DNA of 64,000 nucleotides from Archaeoglobus sp. UBA234 (GTDB lineage: Archaea > Halobacteriota > Archaeoglobi > Archaeoglobales > Archaeoglobaceae): the NCBI GenBank assembly GCA_002494625.1, contig DACH01000001.1, forward strand, positions 62,001 to 126,000, written 5' to 3'. Below, piece by piece: positions 42,866 through 52,248 of the stretch. The notes under the pieces were generated by a model. That model was given only the letters and a program-made list of their open reading frames with translations. It made no database searches and was not told the DNA's origin. Position 1 is the stretch's first letter. Every line of letters begins with the position of its first letter. The translations under genes were made by a program, and so were the position numbers.

Positions 42866-43831
42866 TCAGAAGACGAAGAAGTCTATTTTTCTGCCAATCT
42901 TCTTTTCAAGCGCTCTCTGGAACACTATGCTGGCTGTCGAAATATCCTGAATAGCAAGTCCAGTGGAGTCAAAAACGGTTATCTCATCCCCTTCTCTTCC
43001 CCTCACACTACCCACTATCACCTCACCTATGGTTCCAGCTATATTTTCTTCAGAGATTAACCCCTGGGAGAGAGGAACATTGACTTCCCCACTATGAAAT
43101 GCCTGCTCCCTGTCATCTACGAATACTCTTGCATCCCTTATAATCTCAGGGTCAAGCTCCTGTTTCCCGGGTGCATCTGCTCCAATTGCATTTATGTGAG
43201 TGCCATCTCCAATCCATTCTCTTTTCACAACTGGCTTTCTCGAGGGGGTTGTTGTAATCAGAATGTCAGATCTGCAAGCTCCCTCTATATCAACAACCTC
43301 TACATTAAATCCGAACTTTCTGCAATGTTCTGCAAATCTTTCAGACTTCTCCCTGCTCAAATCAAAGCATTTTATGCTCTCTAAATCAAAAAGCTCCATA
43401 TGGGCTGAGAGCTGTGTGTAAGCCTGTGTTCCACAGCCGATAAACCCCAGTACGCTGCTATCTTTTTTTGCAAGGTATTTTGATGCTATACCACCTGCTG
43501 CACCTGTCCTCATGTTTGTGATGTGGGTTGCATCCATAACTGCAAGTGGAAAGCCTGTTTCCGGGTCATTGTAAATCAGAAGAGCCATAACTGTTGGCAG
43601 GCCCTTTTCACTGTTGTGGGGATGGCTGTTGACCCACTTCACACCTGCCTTCCCATCTAAATACGCTGGCATAGCTCTCAGATCTCCCTTTTCGAATTCT
43701 AAATAAATCTTCGCAGGCATCTGAACCATATTTTTGCCATGCATCTCAAAAGCGTGCTCCACTGCATCAAGAGCATCTTTCATTGTAAGGAGTTCTTTTA
43801 TTTCATCCTGAGTAAGAATCAAGGTTTCCAT
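42866..43831 (-). CDS. ala: Alanine dehydrogenase, ornithine cyclodeaminase/mu-crystallin type
   Basis: 321 residues. The substrate region MPAKIYLEFEKGDLRAMPAY, the NAD-binding LGFIGCGTQAYTQ (~135) and INAIGADAPGKQELD match the Archaeoglobus alanine dehydrogenase as I recall it more closely than ornithine cyclodeaminase. It would interconvert alanine and pyruvate plus ammonia. Adjacent to dph6 with 17 bp between, probably co-transcribed. Ornithine cyclodeaminase remains the alternative. Confidence 0.88.
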   Translation of the reverse strand: METLILTQDEIKELLTMKDALDAVEHAFEMHGKNMVQMPAKIYLEFEKGDLRAMPAYLDGKAGVKWVNSHPHNSEKGLPTVMALLIYNDPETGFPLAVMDATHITNMRTGAAGGIASKYLAKKDSSVLGFIGCGTQAYTQLSAHMELFDLESIKCFDLSREKSERFAEHCRKFGFNVEVVDIEGACRSDILITTTPSRKPVVKREWIGDGTHINAIGADAPGKQELDPEIIRDARVFVDDREQAFHSGEVNVPLSQGLISEENIAGTIGEVIVGSVRGREGDEITVFDSTGLAIQDISTASIVFQRALEKKIGRKIDFFVF

Positions 43832-43939
43832 AATTTAAATCTGAGAAGGTAGTAAAAAATATTACCGTCGAACATGTTTCATAGTCTTGGATCCTGACCA
43901 TCCGAAAATGTTTTGTATTCCATAGATATTCCAGAATTC

Positions 43940-44746
43940 ATGAATCCCATCTACGATTTTATAAAAAAATATTATATTGACTCTATAGTCTACAAGCAGG
44001 GTTACAATGTCGTAAACACATTCACTTTTGCCATCATACTCATAATCGCAGTTGTTCTGATTTACAGATATCTCAAAAAGCGTATCGATTTAGACCACAG
44101 ATTCGTTCTCGGGAATGTGCCCTTTGTTTTACTCGGTTCTTCTGTCAGGGTTGTTGAAGACGCAGATTTTCTGACACCACCAATCTCATATCTTTTCATG
44201 ACTCCCTTTATCTACATTCTCATTTTCCTGATTGCCTTCCCATCGCTTATGATACTGATAAGATTGAAAGGAGAGGACTACTGGAAATTTTACTCTGCTG
44301 AGGGGGTAATTTTATCTCTCATCGTTCTGATACTTCTTTTCTCAAATCTCCCTGTAGTAAATGGATGGGTTATCCCCGCAGCCATCTCAGGAGCTTTTAT
44401 TCTTACTACAATATATTCACTTGTTTTCAGCAAGATATACTCAGAAATGAACAATCTCCTCAGCAGGACAGTCTTCTTTTCACACATGGTAGATGGATTC
44501 GCCACCTTCCTCGGGATACAATATCTGGGATACTGGGAGCTTCATGTTCTACCAAGATTCTTGATAGATACCTTTGGAGCCTGGGTGATGGTGCCGGCAA
44601 AGATAGTAGTGTTTCTGCCTATACTCTACATCCTAGACTCCTCAAAAGAGGATGAGAATTTCACGAACTTCATCAAATTCGTGTTGGTTGTACTTGGACT
44701 TGCTCCAGGGCTGAGAGATGCACTCAGGATGGGTTTCTCGGTTTGA
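43940..44746 (+). CDS. DUF63 family membrane protein
   Basis: 268 residues with about seven hydrophobic segments. The opening MNPIYDFIKKYYIDSIVY, GYNVVNTFTF and the VVEDADFLTPPISYLFMTPFIY segment are DUF63 signatures. HMVDGFATF and the RDALRMGFSV ending are also conserved. The family is archaeal and its function is unknown. ATG at 43940 matches the usual DUF63 start. A TTG at 43913 would add nine unrelated residues. Confidence 0.82.
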   Translation: MNPIYDFIKKYYIDSIVYKQGYNVVNTFTFAIILIIAVVLIYRYLKKRIDLDHRFVLGNVPFVLLGSSVRVVEDADFLTPPISYLFMTPFIYILIFLIAFPSLMILIRLKGEDYWKFYSAEGVILSLIVLILLFSNLPVVNGWVIPAAISGAFILTTIYSLVFSKIYSEMNNLLSRTVFFSHMVDGFATFLGIQYLGYWELHVLPRFLIDTFGAWVMVPAKIVVFLPILYILDSSKEDENFTNFIKFVLVVLGLAPGLRDALRMGFSV

Positions 44747-44759
44747 AATCACTTAGAAA

Positions 44760-45752
44760 TCACTTAGAAGAAACAGGAATTCGAGCAACCTTCTCAGAAT
44801 AAATATAATCAGCCCACTCATCCCTGCAGTCACAGTAAAGGGAATCAAGGGATTTTCTGACCCTGAGTGAAAACAGTCTTATAGCCTCTGCTACCTCATC
44901 ATCACATTTTCCACAGTTATGCGGTCCTCTCGCCTTTCCTGCAGCAACAGGATCGGACATTACTGCTATGCTATCTTTAACTCTTTCAAGCACCTCCACC
45001 GCACTCCAGAGCCAGGGAGGGCGATAGAGATTTCTTCTCCAGAGTGCCTCAACATATGTATGAGACTGAACATTCATCAGGTTGAGAGATACAACATCCA
45101 CCAGATCATTTTCAGAGAGTATATTACAAGTTTCTACAATATCTTCTATCGCCTCCCCTTCTGATAGAAAGGGTGGTTTGAGAAGAAGATAGGCTTTTAC
45201 AGAGATACCAGCGTCCCTCAGGGTTTCACTTGCCTTTTTGAAGTCCTCAAAGGTAAAGCCTTTATTTATTAGTTCCTTTCTGATGAAGTCATTTGCAGTC
45301 TCAAGACCAATTCCCACTTCAAGAAGGAATTCTTGGTGAATTTCAGCATTCCCAACAAACTCTGGACGGCTTTCGACTATCAGTTTTTTGATTCCAAAAT
45401 TTTCTACAAGCTCATAAATTCTTCTTCTTAAATAAGTATCGAGCTCAGAAGGGTCAAAAAAGCTACCAGATGTAAAAATTTTGAGAATTTCTGGCTTTTT
45501 CTCAGATTTGTCGATTTTCTCCTCAATAAGTGTGATTTCCTCTAAAATTTCCTCTTTCTTTATTCCAGGTATTGAGTCTCTGCTGTAACCACACATTGCA
45601 CATCCACTTTTCTTTGCCCAGTAGCAACCAGATGTTTTTAGGATAACAGTGAGACAATCAGATATTCTGTTTTTCTCCCTGAAATACTCCTTTTCAAACC
45701 ACATTGATGGTTTAATTGCCCTTGATTTTCTATTTTTTTGATTTTCAGTCAT
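44760..45752 (-). CDS. Archaeosine synthase radical SAM subunit RaSEA
   Basis: 330 residues. The radical SAM Cys triad is in CYWAKKSGCAMCGYS with the extended first gap seen in this Elp3-related group. EILKIFTSGSFFDPSE, IVESRPEFV, GIGLETANDFIRKE and KAYLLLKPPFL follow the family order. A C-terminal Cys set (HNCGKC, YCDC) may bind a second metal. With ArcS it converts modified preQ0-tRNA to archaeosine at position 15 of archaeal tRNAs. Other radical SAM Elp3-like proteins are less likely. Confidence 0.85.
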   Translation of the reverse strand: MTENQKNRKSRAIKPSMWFEKEYFREKNRISDCLTVILKTSGCYWAKKSGCAMCGYSRDSIPGIKKEEILEEITLIEEKIDKSEKKPEILKIFTSGSFFDPSELDTYLRRRIYELVENFGIKKLIVESRPEFVGNAEIHQEFLLEVGIGLETANDFIRKELINKGFTFEDFKKASETLRDAGISVKAYLLLKPPFLSEGEAIEDIVETCNILSENDLVDVVSLNLMNVQSHTYVEALWRRNLYRPPWLWSAVEVLERVKDSIAVMSDPVAAGKARGPHNCGKCDDEVAEAIRLFSLRVRKSLDSLYCDCRDEWADYIYSEKVARIPVSSK

Positions 45753-45791
45753 TTTCTCTACCAGGTTCTTTACAAGTCATCTACCAAGCTT

Positions 45792-46604
45792 TTACCAGGG
45801 CCATCTTTTTCTCAGTACCTTTAGCTTCTTTCCGTAGTAAAGTCCAACTGCAAGTCCTGAAAGATGTGCAACATAAGCGACACCAGTAACACTGCTGAGT
45901 GGTAGCATTAACAAATTATAGGCGACGAAAATAACCAGAGCCACCCTTATGCTCATGGGTAAGATAAAGAAGAAAAGTACCCTTATCTCAGGGGCTATTA
46001 TAGCCAGTGTACCCATAACACCATATATGGCTCCCGATGCACCAAGTGCTCCTGCACTGCTGCCTGTGAAGAGTGCAAAGGCTAAATAACCAATGTTTCC
46101 GGCAAGACCCGAGAGCAGAAATATTTTCAGATAATTGTTCCCTCCAACTCTCCTTTCAAGCTCTCCTCCGAAGAAGAGCAGGACGATGGCATTCACGAGA
46201 TAATGACCAAAATCAACATGGAAGAACATGCTCGTGATGAGCTGCCAGGGCATTGAAAGAAAAGTCTGAGGGAAAAGAGCGAAGATATAGAAAGATTGTC
46301 TGAAGATAACTCCAATAAAGAACATTACCGTTATAATGCCCAGAAAAATATTGTTGTAGCCATATGCAGCTATTGTGCTAACCTTTACCCGCTTACCAGA
46401 GGCTCTATCGACTGGAATCGTGATCTTTGGCTTCCTTTTTACTTTGACCGGCACATTCCAGTACTCATCACCGGGTGAGAACTCACATCTGTGTGCCTCA
46501 GGAAGCCTGTGTTCAACACAGAATTTTCCTCCGCAGTATCTGCATTCAAAGGGCAGATACTCTTCTTTTCCGCAAAAGTCACACTTAGATCCCACTTTAA
46601 ACAC
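45792..46604 (-). CDS. Rhomboid intramembrane protease with N-terminal AN1-like zinc finger
   Basis: 270 residues. The N-terminal ~45 residues are a Cys/His zinc finger (CDFCG, CRYCGGKFCVEHR, AHRCEF) like AN1. A linker leads to six membrane spans. The rhomboid catalytic Ser is in GASGAIYG and the His in AHLSGLAVG; HVDFGHYLVNAI is the conserved His/Asn block of span 2. It cuts membrane proteins within the bilayer. The same finger-rhomboid fusion occurs in other Euryarchaeota. Confidence 0.9.
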   Translation of the reverse strand: MFKVGSKCDFCGKEEYLPFECRYCGGKFCVEHRLPEAHRCEFSPGDEYWNVPVKVKRKPKITIPVDRASGKRVKVSTIAAYGYNNIFLGIITVMFFIGVIFRQSFYIFALFPQTFLSMPWQLITSMFFHVDFGHYLVNAIVLLFFGGELERRVGGNNYLKIFLLSGLAGNIGYLAFALFTGSSAGALGASGAIYGVMGTLAIIAPEIRVLFFFILPMSIRVALVIFVAYNLLMLPLSSVTGVAYVAHLSGLAVGLYYGKKLKVLRKRWPW

Positions 46605-46666
46605 CTATGTCCCAAATGTTATTAATGCTTTTCTGAGAAATGCTTCATGATTTCAGAACCATTTTG

Positions 46667-47344
46667 CTATTTCCTGAGTGCAGTCAATACACCATGGCAC
46701 CTGCAGGCTGTACCTATGAAAGCTTTATTCTTCCCTTCCACCCACTTCATAAGTATCTCAAGCTCTTCTCCCCTCAAAGCACCTATACCGGGTTTAAGCT
46801 GATGACTCTGAATAACAAAGCCATTTCTTGCAGCAAAACCAAGCATTCTGAACATGGGCGCTGGCTTCTTTATTTCGGTAACAGGACAGATGTCGGGTGC
46901 ACTGCAGTATGGCTGACATTCATAATCTCTGTTGTATGAAACAACAACACTTCCTCTCCCGGCACTGATAATTATCCTCGGCGGAAGCCCCGATAGAAGA
47001 AAATCAACTCCTTCTTCCCAGGTTTTGAATCTGTACTTTTCCTGAACAAGAGCGGCTGAAAGATGGATCGGAGCAGTAGGAAAGACATATTCCGGCTTAA
47101 GCTCTTCGAAAATTCTCAGAGCTTCATAAACTCCACCCTCAACAAAGTAAACCTCAGGTTCCTTTAACTCAGCATATTTCAGCTTATCAATATTCTTCAG
47201 CCGAATTTTTTCTGTAGAAAATCTTGACAGAAGAGGACATTTCGAATCAACATCTACAACCACAAAGCTCCTGTTTTTGGATATAAGATATTCTGCTGCC
47301 TCTATACCGTATTTCCCCCCACCAAATATAAGATCAAAACCCAT
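46667..47344 (-). CDS. Unrecognised Cys-rich protein coupled to a CoA-transferase gene
   Basis: 225 residues, no family recognised. It starts with a Rossmann-like DLIFGGGKYGIEAAEYL followed by an acid-ending strand (VVVDVD), which suggests nucleotide binding. The second half has a Cys cluster CQPYCSAPDICPV and a closing CRCHG, which could hold Fe-S or Zn. The ATG at 47344 is six bases past the CoA-transferase stop and follows AGGAG. The GTG at 47353 is less likely. It is probably co-translated with the CoA-transferase. Confidence 0.65.
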   Translation of the reverse strand: MGFDLIFGGGKYGIEAAEYLISKNRSFVVVDVDSKCPLLSRFSTEKIRLKNIDKLKYAELKEPEVYFVEGGVYEALRIFEELKPEYVFPTAPIHLSAALVQEKYRFKTWEEGVDFLLSGLPPRIIISAGRGSVVVSYNRDYECQPYCSAPDICPVTEIKKPAPMFRMLGFAARNGFVIQSHQLKPGIGALRGEELEILMKWVEGKNKAFIGTACRCHGVLTALRK

Positions 47345-47349
47345 TTCAA

Positions 47350-48426
47350 TCACTCCTTTCCAGTCAGAGAGTTATTTTCCCCAAGAGTGGGGACTTTTCC
47401 ATCTCTGTGTGGTCTGAAATTCCTGTAAACAACAGGATATCCAACTGCTGTGAATTCTCTATCTGAATACCCTCTGCATAAAATTCCTCTCTTCTCTGAT
47501 ATCTTTGAGCCCGTCTTAACATCAAAAACAAGACCAAAAGGCAGGTTCCCCTTCCTGAATGTCTCGAATATCTCTTCATTTGTAAACCCCGAGATCTTTT
47601 CCGCAATCTTTTCCCTTATCTCCTCAGATTCTTCAAGCCTCTTCGAGAATTCAAGATCCAGGTATTCCTCCAGTCCAAGTGATCTGCAGAGGTTGTTCCA
47701 GAAATGGGGCTCATCAAGCATACCTATGCTTACATAACCATCCCTAGTTTTGTAAACTTCATAACCTGGGTTGGAGATGAAATACGGTAAACTGCCCAAG
47801 TTGTTAAGATAGGCTGCAGTGTGAAGTGGTATAGCAGCAAGGGAGGAGTCAAACATACTTACATCAATATATTCTCCCTCCCCCGTCTTCTCTCTCCTGA
47901 ATAGGGCCATCACAATCGATACCACAGCAAACATCGCTGAGGAGAAGTCGGCAAGCTGAACATTTGGATCTTTTGGCACTCCATCTTTTAAACCAGAAAC
48001 CGTGCAAACTCCATTCATCGAAAGAAGATTGATGTCGTGAACTGGGATATCTGAGAACTCTGAATCCTGTCCGAAACCAGATATTGAGCAGTAAATTATG
48101 TCTTTATTCACCTTTCGGACAGAATCATAATCTATACCGAGTTTCTTTGCTACACCCGGTCTGAATCCTTCCACAATTACATCAGCCTCTTTTGCAAGAC
48201 TCATAAATCTCTTCAGATCTTCAGGCTTTTTTAAGTCCAGCACAACACTCTTTTTGTTTCTGTTCATGACTGAAAAAAGGACGGTGTTAAACCTCATGGG
48301 ATCTCCAGAAGGTGGTTCAACCTTTATAACATCTGCTCCATGTTCTGCAAGAATCTGTGTACAGAAGGGTCCGGGATAGAAGGGAGCTACCTCTATCACT
48401 CTGATTCCATCAAGCATGAAGTTCAT
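47350..48426 (-). CDS. Family III (CaiB/BaiF) CoA-transferase
   Basis: 358 residues. Opening GIRVIEVAPFYPGPFCTQILAEHGADVIKVEPP is diagnostic. NRNKKSVVLDLK and VIVEGFRPGVAKKLGIDYD follow. The catalytic Asp lies in QLADFSSAMFAVV (~171), and DVSMFDSSLAAI is also conserved. It moves CoA between acids, e.g. in carnitine, formate/oxalate or aromatic acid pathways. Acceptor and donor are unknown. It is followed by the Cys-rich gene above. Confidence 0.9.
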   Translation of the reverse strand: MNFMLDGIRVIEVAPFYPGPFCTQILAEHGADVIKVEPPSGDPMRFNTVLFSVMNRNKKSVVLDLKKPEDLKRFMSLAKEADVIVEGFRPGVAKKLGIDYDSVRKVNKDIIYCSISGFGQDSEFSDIPVHDINLLSMNGVCTVSGLKDGVPKDPNVQLADFSSAMFAVVSIVMALFRREKTGEGEYIDVSMFDSSLAAIPLHTAAYLNNLGSLPYFISNPGYEVYKTRDGYVSIGMLDEPHFWNNLCRSLGLEEYLDLEFSKRLEESEEIREKIAEKISGFTNEEIFETFRKGNLPFGLVFDVKTGSKISEKRGILCRGYSDREFTAVGYPVVYRNFRPHRDGKVPTLGENNSLTGKE

Positions 48427-48510
48427 TGTATTTTTTTCATTTTAAAATTTGTCATTTTTCATTGCTTTAAGAACAACATCTGATTTTCCCCTTTATCACC
48501 CGCAACAAAC

Positions 48511-48517
48511 CTTATAT
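48511..48517 (+). promoter_or_regulatory. TATA box of the DUF4013 gene
   Basis: CTTATAT centred 27 bp before ATG 48541 supports a leaderless start there and argues against the seven-codon upstream extension. Confidence 0.5.
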
Positions 48518-48540
48518 CCGTGAAAAGATATAGTACAAAC

Positions 48541-49167
48541 ATGAGCATTGAAGAAATATTTTCGGATGGAATTGAAACATCTAAGAAACTCCTTGATGAT
48601 ACTTCTCGATTGCTGATCTTAGTGATTATCGGCGTTATACCCATTATAAATATAATGCTCAGTGGCTATGCAGCAAGGATCATAAGAAGCGGAAAACCAG
48701 AGCTTCCGGAAGTTAAAGATTTCGGAGGACTCTTCATCGATGGTCTTAAAATAGTGATTACGGTGATAATATACTTCATAATCCCTCTCGCTCTGATAGG
48801 TTTTGGTGCAGGAGCCGCTTACTTTTCCGGTTTTATTGCCGCACCCTTCATGATTCTCGGTGTAATACTCTCCTTGATTATAGCAGTTATAGCCTCAATG
48901 GGAATAATACATATGATTTACACCAACAGTATGGGAAAGGCTTTTGCTTTCGGTGATGTGTTTGAAATAATCGGAACTTTCGGCTGGGGGAACTATATAA
49001 TATGGGTTCTTGCCGTGTGGGTTATCTTGCTGATAATATCATCCATCTCACAGCTGACACCAATAGGATGGGTAATTTCTGCCTTTTTGATGCCATTTTT
49101 CACAGTTTTCACCGCCAGAACAGGATTTTTGATTTACGCAAGGGGTGCAGGAATCTTACTCGATTGA
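48541..49167 (+). CDS. DUF4013 family membrane protein
   Basis: 208 residues with about six hydrophobic segments. The start MSIEEIFSDG, GVIPIINIMLSGYAARIIRSG, LPEVKDFGGLFIDGLK and the repeat-like second half are typical of DUF4013, a membrane family of unknown role in archaea and bacteria. Single gene, divergent from the CoA-transferase gene. Confidence 0.82.
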   Translation: MSIEEIFSDGIETSKKLLDDTSRLLILVIIGVIPIINIMLSGYAARIIRSGKPELPEVKDFGGLFIDGLKIVITVIIYFIIPLALIGFGAGAAYFSGFIAAPFMILGVILSLIIAVIASMGIIHMIYTNSMGKAFAFGDVFEIIGTFGWGNYIIWVLAVWVILLIISSISQLTPIGWVISAFLMPFFTVFTARTGFLIYARGAGILLD

Positions 49168-49263
49168 AATTATATATCATTTATATCTATGAGCCCAGAA
49201 CGGACACTCAGTTTTTCATGGCTTTAATTAAAACATCTTCAAAAAATCAGTAATAACAAAAAA

Positions 49264-49312
49264 ATTTATATAACTTTTACCTGAGCAAGCTAAAAGTAAA
49301 TCAAAAAGGAGG
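49264..49312 (+). promoter_or_regulatory. Promoter and leader of glnA
   Basis: ATTTATATAAC at 49264-49274 is a TATA box, with transcription start expected near 49295. AAAGGAGG at 49305-49312 is a near-perfect ribosome binding site before the ATG at 49319. I see no clear inverted-repeat operator of the NrpR type, although the region is short and AT-rich. Confidence 0.55.
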
Positions 49313-49318
49313 ATAAAT

Positions 49319-50761
49319 ATGGAGGAGGCAGTAAAAATTCTGAAAGAAAATGGTGTCAGGCAAGTTCTCTGTGCATTCAGTGACATAAGGGGATTCATGC
49401 AGACATTTTCCATCCCCGCCAGAGAGTTCACTGAAGGGAGTGCCTTTGAGAATGGAATAGGTTTTGATGGTTCTTCAATCAGAGGTTTCAAAACAATTGA
49501 ACAAAGTGACCTCGTCTGGATGCCAGACCCCGCAACACTGAAAGTGATTCCCTGGATTGACGACCCCATACAGAAATCTGCCATTATGTTCGGAAATGTT
49601 TATGAGGCGTGGGGAAGTGAGATTGCAGACTGTGATCCAAGAGGATTTGTTGCCTCAAAGCACGAGGAAGAACTGAAGGAGAAGGGAATGAGTGTTATTT
49701 TCGGACCTGAAATAGAGTTTTTCGTTTTTGAGAGTCTTGATCCAACAAACCTTACATGGGATATGTGGGTTTCACCAAATGGTGGAGCAGGGGATTCCTG
49801 GGGACCACCAAGAGTTATGCCAGAAAGCAGCGAAATAGATCCAGGCAGTTTCTTTATCAGACCCAAAGAAGGTTACTTCCGCCCACCACCAGAAGATACA
49901 ACCGTTGAATACAGAAATGAGCTGACATATTATCTCGAATTTCTGGGCGTAGATATAGAATACCACCACCATGAGGTTGCAACTGCCGGACAGGTGGAGC
50001 TCGATTTCAAGCCCAAAAAACTCGTCGATGTTGGTGATGCGTTCTATAAATACAAATTCGCAGCGAAGAACATAGCTGCAATGCACGGTCTGCTTGCAAC
50101 ATTCATGCCCAAGCCACTGTATTTAGATAATGCAAGCGGTATGCACTGCCACCAGAGCCTCTGGGAAGGTGAGCCTTTTTCAGGGAAAGCTCTCTTTGCC
50201 GATCCGGACGATGAGTATATGCTGAGTCAGACCGCCAGATACTATATCGGAGGTTTGCTTGAGCATGCCAGAGCCCTCACAGCCCTCTGTGCACCGTCAA
50301 TCAACTCATACAAGAGACTTGTACCAGGATTTGAAGCTCCGATCTATATCTGCTGGAGCCCAAGAAACAGATCTGCCCTCGTAAGAGTCCCAATGTACCT
50401 GAAGAAGCCCTCCGCAATCAGGGTAGAGTACAGAGGTGCTGATCCGAGCTGTAATCCATACCTTGCATTCACTGCAATGCTCGCTGCAGGTCTTGACGGA
50501 ATAAAGAAGAAAATAGAACCAGGAGACCCGATAATGGAGGATGTTTACGAGCTATCGCCTGTTAAAAAGAGAGAACTTGGAATTGGTGAGCTTCCAACAA
50601 CCCTCAGAGATGCTCTTGACCACCTCGCAAGTGATGAACTTATGCAGAAGGTTCTTGGCTCACACATATTCGATGCCTTCATGAGCCTCAAGTACGATGA
50701 GTGGAACCAGTACTGCCTTTACATAACCCCATGGGAAATATTAAAATATATGGACATATAA
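49319..50761 (+). CDS. glnA: Glutamine synthetase type I
   Basis: 480 residues. It makes glutamine from glutamate, ammonia and ATP as a dodecamer. Family motifs are GFDGSSIRGF (Asp50-type latch), FGPEIEFFVFE (metal Glu), the HHEVATAGQVELDFK ammonia/Glu region, GMHCHQSLW (metal His), NSYKRLVPGFEAP (Glu flap) and the ATP-site Arg region PRNRSALVRVP. It is of the archaeal GSI class, without a clear adenylylation Tyr motif. A 105-codon gene follows 41 bp later. Confidence 0.96.
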   Translation: MEEAVKILKENGVRQVLCAFSDIRGFMQTFSIPAREFTEGSAFENGIGFDGSSIRGFKTIEQSDLVWMPDPATLKVIPWIDDPIQKSAIMFGNVYEAWGSEIADCDPRGFVASKHEEELKEKGMSVIFGPEIEFFVFESLDPTNLTWDMWVSPNGGAGDSWGPPRVMPESSEIDPGSFFIRPKEGYFRPPPEDTTVEYRNELTYYLEFLGVDIEYHHHEVATAGQVELDFKPKKLVDVGDAFYKYKFAAKNIAAMHGLLATFMPKPLYLDNASGMHCHQSLWEGEPFSGKALFADPDDEYMLSQTARYYIGGLLEHARALTALCAPSINSYKRLVPGFEAPIYICWSPRNRSALVRVPMYLKKPSAIRVEYRGADPSCNPYLAFTAMLAAGLDGIKKKIEPGDPIMEDVYELSPVKKRELGIGELPTTLRDALDHLASDELMQKVLGSHIFDAFMSLKYDEWNQYCLYITPWEILKYMDI

Positions 50762-50802
50762 AAAGACAGATATAATAATATCAAAATTTAGGAGGTGTTT
50801 GA

Positions 50803-51120
50803 ATGGGTGTTCACAGAATAACGAGTGAGGCTGCAAAATACTATGCAATGAAGGAGAAGATACTGGGAACGGGAATATCCCTTTTTGGAACAGCTAGTGA
50901 AAAAGTCAGTGACATGTCCAAGGAGGATTTTGAGGCTCTCGGAGATCTGGCTGCTGCGCTTCTTCCACACACACCTGGTAACTCAGGGAAGCTGATGGTT
51001 GTTGTTGCAAGGCTTTTCTGGGCTCTCGCCGGTGTGTCTGAGAAAGAGTTTAAGATTCTTCCACTTGAGGAGATTGAAGCTGAAGTTGAGAAGCTTAAGG
51101 AGAAACTTGGAGCTGAGTGA
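50803..51120 (+). CDS. Small protein of unknown function downstream of glnA
   Basis: 105 residues. It has helical stretches, a short hydrophobic segment (LMVVVARLFWALAG, ~66-79) that is too short for a sure membrane span, and a Glu/Lys-rich C-terminal helix (EEIEAEVEKLKEKLG). AGGAGGTGTTTG before the ATG is a strong ribosome binding site, so it is well translated. The 41-bp gap to glnA suggests one mRNA. I recognise no family. A glutamine synthetase regulator is possible only by position. Confidence 0.65.
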   Translation: MGVHRITSEAAKYYAMKEKILGTGISLFGTASEKVSDMSKEDFEALGDLAAALLPHTPGNSGKLMVVVARLFWALAGVSEKEFKILPLEEIEAEVEKLKEKLGAE

Positions 51121-51160
51121 GCTCCATCAATTTTTTATTGTTGAAAAATAGCTGAAATTT

Positions 51161-52234
51161 ATGGTAAGAGGAGTTATCCACATCATAAACCCATATGATC
51201 CCGGTAGCTTTCCTGAGGACATAGAAAAGAGGTACGGAGTGAAAAGCTCGGATGTAATCTCACTCTCCTCAAATGAGAACCCTTTTCTCCCGCCTGATAA
51301 TGTAAAGAGAGCTTATAATGATTCTTTCAAGTTTATCAACAGATATCCTCATCCGGTTTACAGAGACTTAAAAGAGAGGATTTCCGATTTGATAAATGTC
51401 GATTCAGAAAACATTGCTGTGGGAAACGGTGCAAGCGAGATTTTGAAGATGATCTGTGAGGTTCATCTTGAGGCTTTTGATCCGGTCACGATTCCCATTC
51501 CAGGATATACTCTCTATGCAATACTTTCCATGATGATGGATGCTTCGATAAGGTTCATCGACTTCCCGGAATACCAGATTGATCCTGAGAAACTGCTGGA
51601 AAAAAGATCTAAATTGATTTTTATATGCTCTCCAAACAATCCAACAGGAAACTCAGTGCCAGAAAGTGTAATGAGGAAAATTCTCAGGAATACCGATGCG
51701 ATTGTGGTTGTCGATGAAGCATACTCGGATTTTTCAAAAACTTCACATATCAAACTGATAGACGAGTTTGACAATCTCGTGGTTGTGAAGTCATTCTCAA
51801 AGTTCTTCTCCCTTGCAGGATTAAGAGTGGGCTATGCTGTGGGAAATCAGGAGACGATTCAGTCCATAGAAAAGGTAAGACTTCCCTTCAACATCTCAAC
51901 AATTTCCGCAAAAGTTGCAGAGGCTTGCATTGAATCAATCGACTATTTCAATGAAATAAGAGACTACATAATCCGGGAAAGGGAAAGAATCTCCAAGAAG
52001 CTCGAAAAAATGGAGAGATTAAAGGTTTACCCCTCGGATGCAAACTTCATTCTCTTCAGGATCGAGGGAGAAGATAGGGAAATTAAGGAAAGGTTTGAAA
52101 GGAAGGGCATAATCCTGAGGAATGTAACCGGTCTTATGGGCCTGGATGGAACTCATTTCAGGGTCACTGTGGGCAAAAAGGAGCACAACGATATGTTTCT
52201 GCAAATACTTCAGGATTATCTCGAGCACAGATGA
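51161..52234 (+). CDS. hisC: Histidinol-phosphate aminotransferase
   Basis: 357 residues. A fold type I PLP enzyme: LSSNENPFLPP near residue 38, GNGASEILKM, CSPNNPTGN, VVDEAYSDF and PLP Lys in VKSFSKFFSLAGLRVGY (~212). VIHIINPYDPG at the start and SNENP match HisC. CobD-type threonine-phosphate decarboxylases share these motifs and are the alternative. It has no other his gene nearby. It lies 40 bp after the small glnA-linked gene. Confidence 0.72.
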   Translation: MVRGVIHIINPYDPGSFPEDIEKRYGVKSSDVISLSSNENPFLPPDNVKRAYNDSFKFINRYPHPVYRDLKERISDLINVDSENIAVGNGASEILKMICEVHLEAFDPVTIPIPGYTLYAILSMMMDASIRFIDFPEYQIDPEKLLEKRSKLIFICSPNNPTGNSVPESVMRKILRNTDAIVVVDEAYSDFSKTSHIKLIDEFDNLVVVKSFSKFFSLAGLRVGYAVGNQETIQSIEKVRLPFNISTISAKVAEACIESIDYFNEIRDYIIRERERISKKLEKMERLKVYPSDANFILFRIEGEDREIKERFERKGIILRNVTGLMGLDGTHFRVTVGKKEHNDMFLQILQDYLEHR

Positions 52235-52248
52235 AGCTGGGAAAAGCT

